Source: Rudanella sp.
GTDB lineage: Bacteria > Bacteroidota > Bacteroidia > Cytophagales > Spirosomataceae
Direction of reading: 5' to 3'
DNA length: 6,795 nucleotides
NCBI GenBank assembly: GCA_026785985.1
Contig: JAJAYX010000491.1
Span: 1-6,795 of the forward strand
Shown here: in pieces, positions 5,636-6,795 of the stretch
Layout of the letters: every line of letters begins with the position of its first letter
Numbering within the stretch: the stretch's first letter is position 1
The notes under the pieces: generated by a model
The model's input: the letters and a program-made list of their open reading frames with translations, nothing else
What the model was told of the DNA's origin: nothing
The model's database searches: none
Position numbers and translations under genes: made by a program

Positions 5636-6559
5636 CTAAAATCGCTCATACCAGCCAAAACGTTGCTGAATAATACTCGCTTTGTGCTCCTGAAGGTAGT
5701 TTAGATACGCACGAGCCACCGGCGAGAATTGTTTGTCCTTGTGCCAGATCAGCATCCAGGCCGTTTGTAGCGGCAAATCACGGATGGGAATAATCTGTAA
5801 GTCGTTCGTTAACAGTTCGTTCTTGATCCCGATTAAGGGCATGATGGAGTAGCCTAAACCGGCCAGCAGAGCCTGCTTAACGGCTTCGTTCGAGGTCAGT
5901 TCCAGTCGCTTTCGTACCACAAGCTGACGGTCGGCAATAAACGTCTCCATCATCGACCGGGTTCCCGAACCCGCTTCCCGGTAGATCAGCGGGAGCTTTT
6001 CCAGCAGTCCCGGATCGTTAGTTTGCTGGCCCGTTTCGACCGGCCCATTCCCCACTAAATACAGTTTGTTGGGCATCAGTTCCAGATGATTTACGCTCAG
6101 TTGCCGTGGCAAAATGGACACTAACGAAAAATCGACCGCATTGCCGACCAGACTCTCCACCACTTTTTGCCGGTTCGTTACGTCCATCGCCAGTTCGATG
6201 CCTTCGTGTTGCTGCATAAAACCCGACAAAAAATAAGGCATTACATACTTGCCGGTCGATACCACCGAGATGGTTAGCCTGCCGTAGAGTAACCCTTTGT
6301 GCGCCAGGGTTTTATCATTGATGGCATGGGCTTCATTCAAAATCTTCTCGGCCGCCTGCGCAATTTCCCGACCAAAATCGGTTAGGTAAATCCGTCGGCT
6401 AATGACCTCCGTCAGCGGAATATCGAACTGATCCTGAAAGTTTTTTAACTGGATCGAGACGGCGGGCTGGGTCAGGTGCAGTGCTTCGGCGGCCCGTGTG
6501 ATGCTGAGGGTTTGCGCGATCTTGCAAAAGATGTGCAACTGATGCAGGGTATAGTTCAT
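5636..6559 (-). CDS. LysR-type transcriptional regulator (CbbR/RbcR-like)
   Basis: A 307-residue intact LysR-family regulator of normal length. The winged helix-turn-helix occupies residues about 3-62, with the conserved TLSITRAAEALHLTQPAVSI (17-36) covering both helices, and VISRRIYLTDFGREI (52-66) as the wing. A linker helix follows to about 88. The effector-binding domain (about 93-300) includes the TISVVSTGKYVMPYFL strand and REAGSGTR (194-201), a motif common in CbbR/CysB-type ligand pockets, and then AGLGYSIMP (233-241). The N-terminal sequence, with LKNFQDQFDIPLTEV, resembles CbbR-like regulators of carbon fixation or inorganic carbon uptake, though the effector is not readable. The ATG at 6559-6557 gives the canonical LysR N-terminus. 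The gene is divergent from a membrane gene starting at 6676, its likely target, and autoregulation is expected for the family. It ends at the shared terminator 5520-5556. Confidence 0.94.
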   Translation of the reverse strand: MNYTLHQLHIFCKIAQTLSITRAAEALHLTQPAVSIQLKNFQDQFDIPLTEVISRRIYLTDFGREIAQAAEKILNEAHAINDKTLAHKGLLYGRLTISVVSTGKYVMPYFLSGFMQQHEGIELAMDVTNRQKVVESLVGNAVDFSLVSILPRQLSVNHLELMPNKLYLVGNGPVETGQQTNDPGLLEKLPLIYREAGSGTRSMMETFIADRQLVVRKRLELTSNEAVKQALLAGLGYSIMPLIGIKNELLTNDLQIIPIRDLPLQTAWMLIWHKDKQFSPVARAYLNYLQEHKASIIQQRFGWYERF

Positions 6560-6581
6560 AAAAATTATTTATGGGAATCAT

Positions 6582-6589
6582 CAAATATA
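6582..6589 (-). promoter_or_regulatory. Candidate Bacteroidota -7 box for the LysR gene
   Basis: On the minus strand this reads TATATTTG, an exact TAnnTTTG match, 22 bases before the LysR start codon. It would give a leader of roughly 15 bases. No clear -33 TTG is seen. The box overlaps the edge of the inverted repeat at 6588-6605, the arrangement expected if LysR represses its own gene. Confidence 0.5.
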
Positions 6590-6605
6590 TAAATTTTCAT
6601 TTATA
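6588..6605. repeat. Inverted repeat, candidate LysR operator
   Basis: TATAAAT (6588-6594) and ATTTATA (6599-6605) form a perfect 7-bp inverted repeat with a 4-base spacer, in the 116-bp gap between the LysR gene and its divergent neighbour. AT-rich interrupted dyads in such gaps are typical LysR-family sites. In an AT-rich intergenic region, chance is a real alternative. A smaller dyad, GCAC-N4-GTGC, lies at 6617-6628. Confidence 0.45.
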
Positions 6606-6675
6606 ATTCTCCACACGCACCTTTGTGCCACGTTTTTCGGCAATCAGGCCAAAAACATACCTCATCATTATCGAC

Positions 6676-6795
6676 ATGCATTTTCTCTTTCAGTCAATAC
6701 TTCCCTACATCCTCATTATCGGCCTGCCACTGGCGGGGGCCATCGTAAACGGGTTATTTTTCAGAACAAAGCCGATTCGGGGTGCGCGGCTGACC
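6676..6795 (+). CDS. Membrane protein N-terminus, probably NuoL/DabB-type proton-conducting subunit (partial)
   Basis: The frame is open from ATG 6676 to the window edge, giving 40 residues: MHFLFQSILPYILIIGLPLA, then GAIVNGLFFR and a basic loop. Residues about 5-29 form one transmembrane helix. A helix ending P-L-x-G-A-x-x-N-G-L-F followed by basic residues is how NuoL/MrpA/DabB-type proton-conducting proteins commonly begin. Together with the divergent CbbR-like LysR gene, this raises the possibility of a dabB-dabA inorganic-carbon uptake operon, which in many bacteria lies beside a LysR regulator; an ordinary NADH-dehydrogenase-like subunit is equally possible. The family call rests on 40 residues and on context. 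A GTG at 6625 is in frame upstream, but the ATG fits the family better. Confidence 0.5.
   Translation, partial: MHFLFQSILPYILIIGLPLAGAIVNGLFFRTKPIRGARLT

Noticed and set aside
6399..6584. Minus-strand 61-codon frame overlapping the LysR start
   Set aside because: It is a shifted-frame shadow of the LysR N-terminus, which shows the canonical helix-turn-helix in the other frame.
1..6795. CRISPR array, tRNA, rRNA or riboswitch
   Set aside because: No regularly spaced direct repeats, no cloverleaf with a CCA-type end, and no recognisable conserved RNA core were seen on reading both strands.

Overview
The window looks like chromosomal DNA from a Bacteroidota member, most likely the Cytophagales and resembling Spirosoma or its relatives. 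The clues are a moderate GC content, several TAnnTTTG (-7 type) promoter boxes, no obvious Shine-Dalgarno sequences, and secreted proteins typical of that group (a RR-signal Gfo/Idh/MocA oxidoreductase, a dienelactone-hydrolase-like esterase, a right-handed beta-helix protein). This assignment is inference; no rRNA or tRNA is present to confirm it.

Layout. (1) 1-738, minus strand: the N-terminal 246 residues of a Gfo/Idh/MocA-family oxidoreductase, running off the left edge. (2) 739-834: a short divergent intergenic region with a perfect 10-bp palindrome. (3) 835-1878, plus: a secreted alpha/beta hydrolase. (4) 1893-2094, minus: a relic of a hybrid two-component sensor kinase, in which a receiver-like tail is joined out of frame to the last 48 residues of an HATPase domain. 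(5) 2138-3814, plus: a secreted right-handed beta-helix (pectate-lyase-like) protein, followed by an intrinsic terminator at 3931-3956. (6) 3959-4776, plus: a two-gene module of a DUF4160 protein, whose expected ATG reads ATA, and a DUF2442 protein fused to an XRE helix-turn-helix. (7) 4802-5166: an internally deleted IS5-family-like element with imperfect terminal inverted repeats and only the C-terminal third of its transposase (minus strand, with an internal stop). (8) 5169-5486, plus: the C-terminal 105 codons of an unrecognised protein, cut off exactly at the element's edge. (9) 5520-5556: a strong terminator that can work in both directions. (10) 5636-6559, minus: an intact LysR-type regulator. 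(11) 6676-6795, plus: the first 40 residues of a membrane protein that looks like the start of a NuoL/DabB-type proton-conducting subunit, divergent from the LysR gene.

How it fits together. The outer genes look intact and functional: carbohydrate-related enzymes on the left, and a LysR regulator with its divergent membrane target on the right. The middle (about 1.9-5.5 kb) is a decay zone with a kinase relic, a small gene with a damaged or unusual start, a collapsed insertion sequence and a beheaded gene. The DUF4160/DUF2442-XRE pair sits inside this zone and is the most interesting small system here. It has the compact two-gene plan with a DNA-binding partner seen in toxin-antitoxin-like modules, but that function is not demonstrated.
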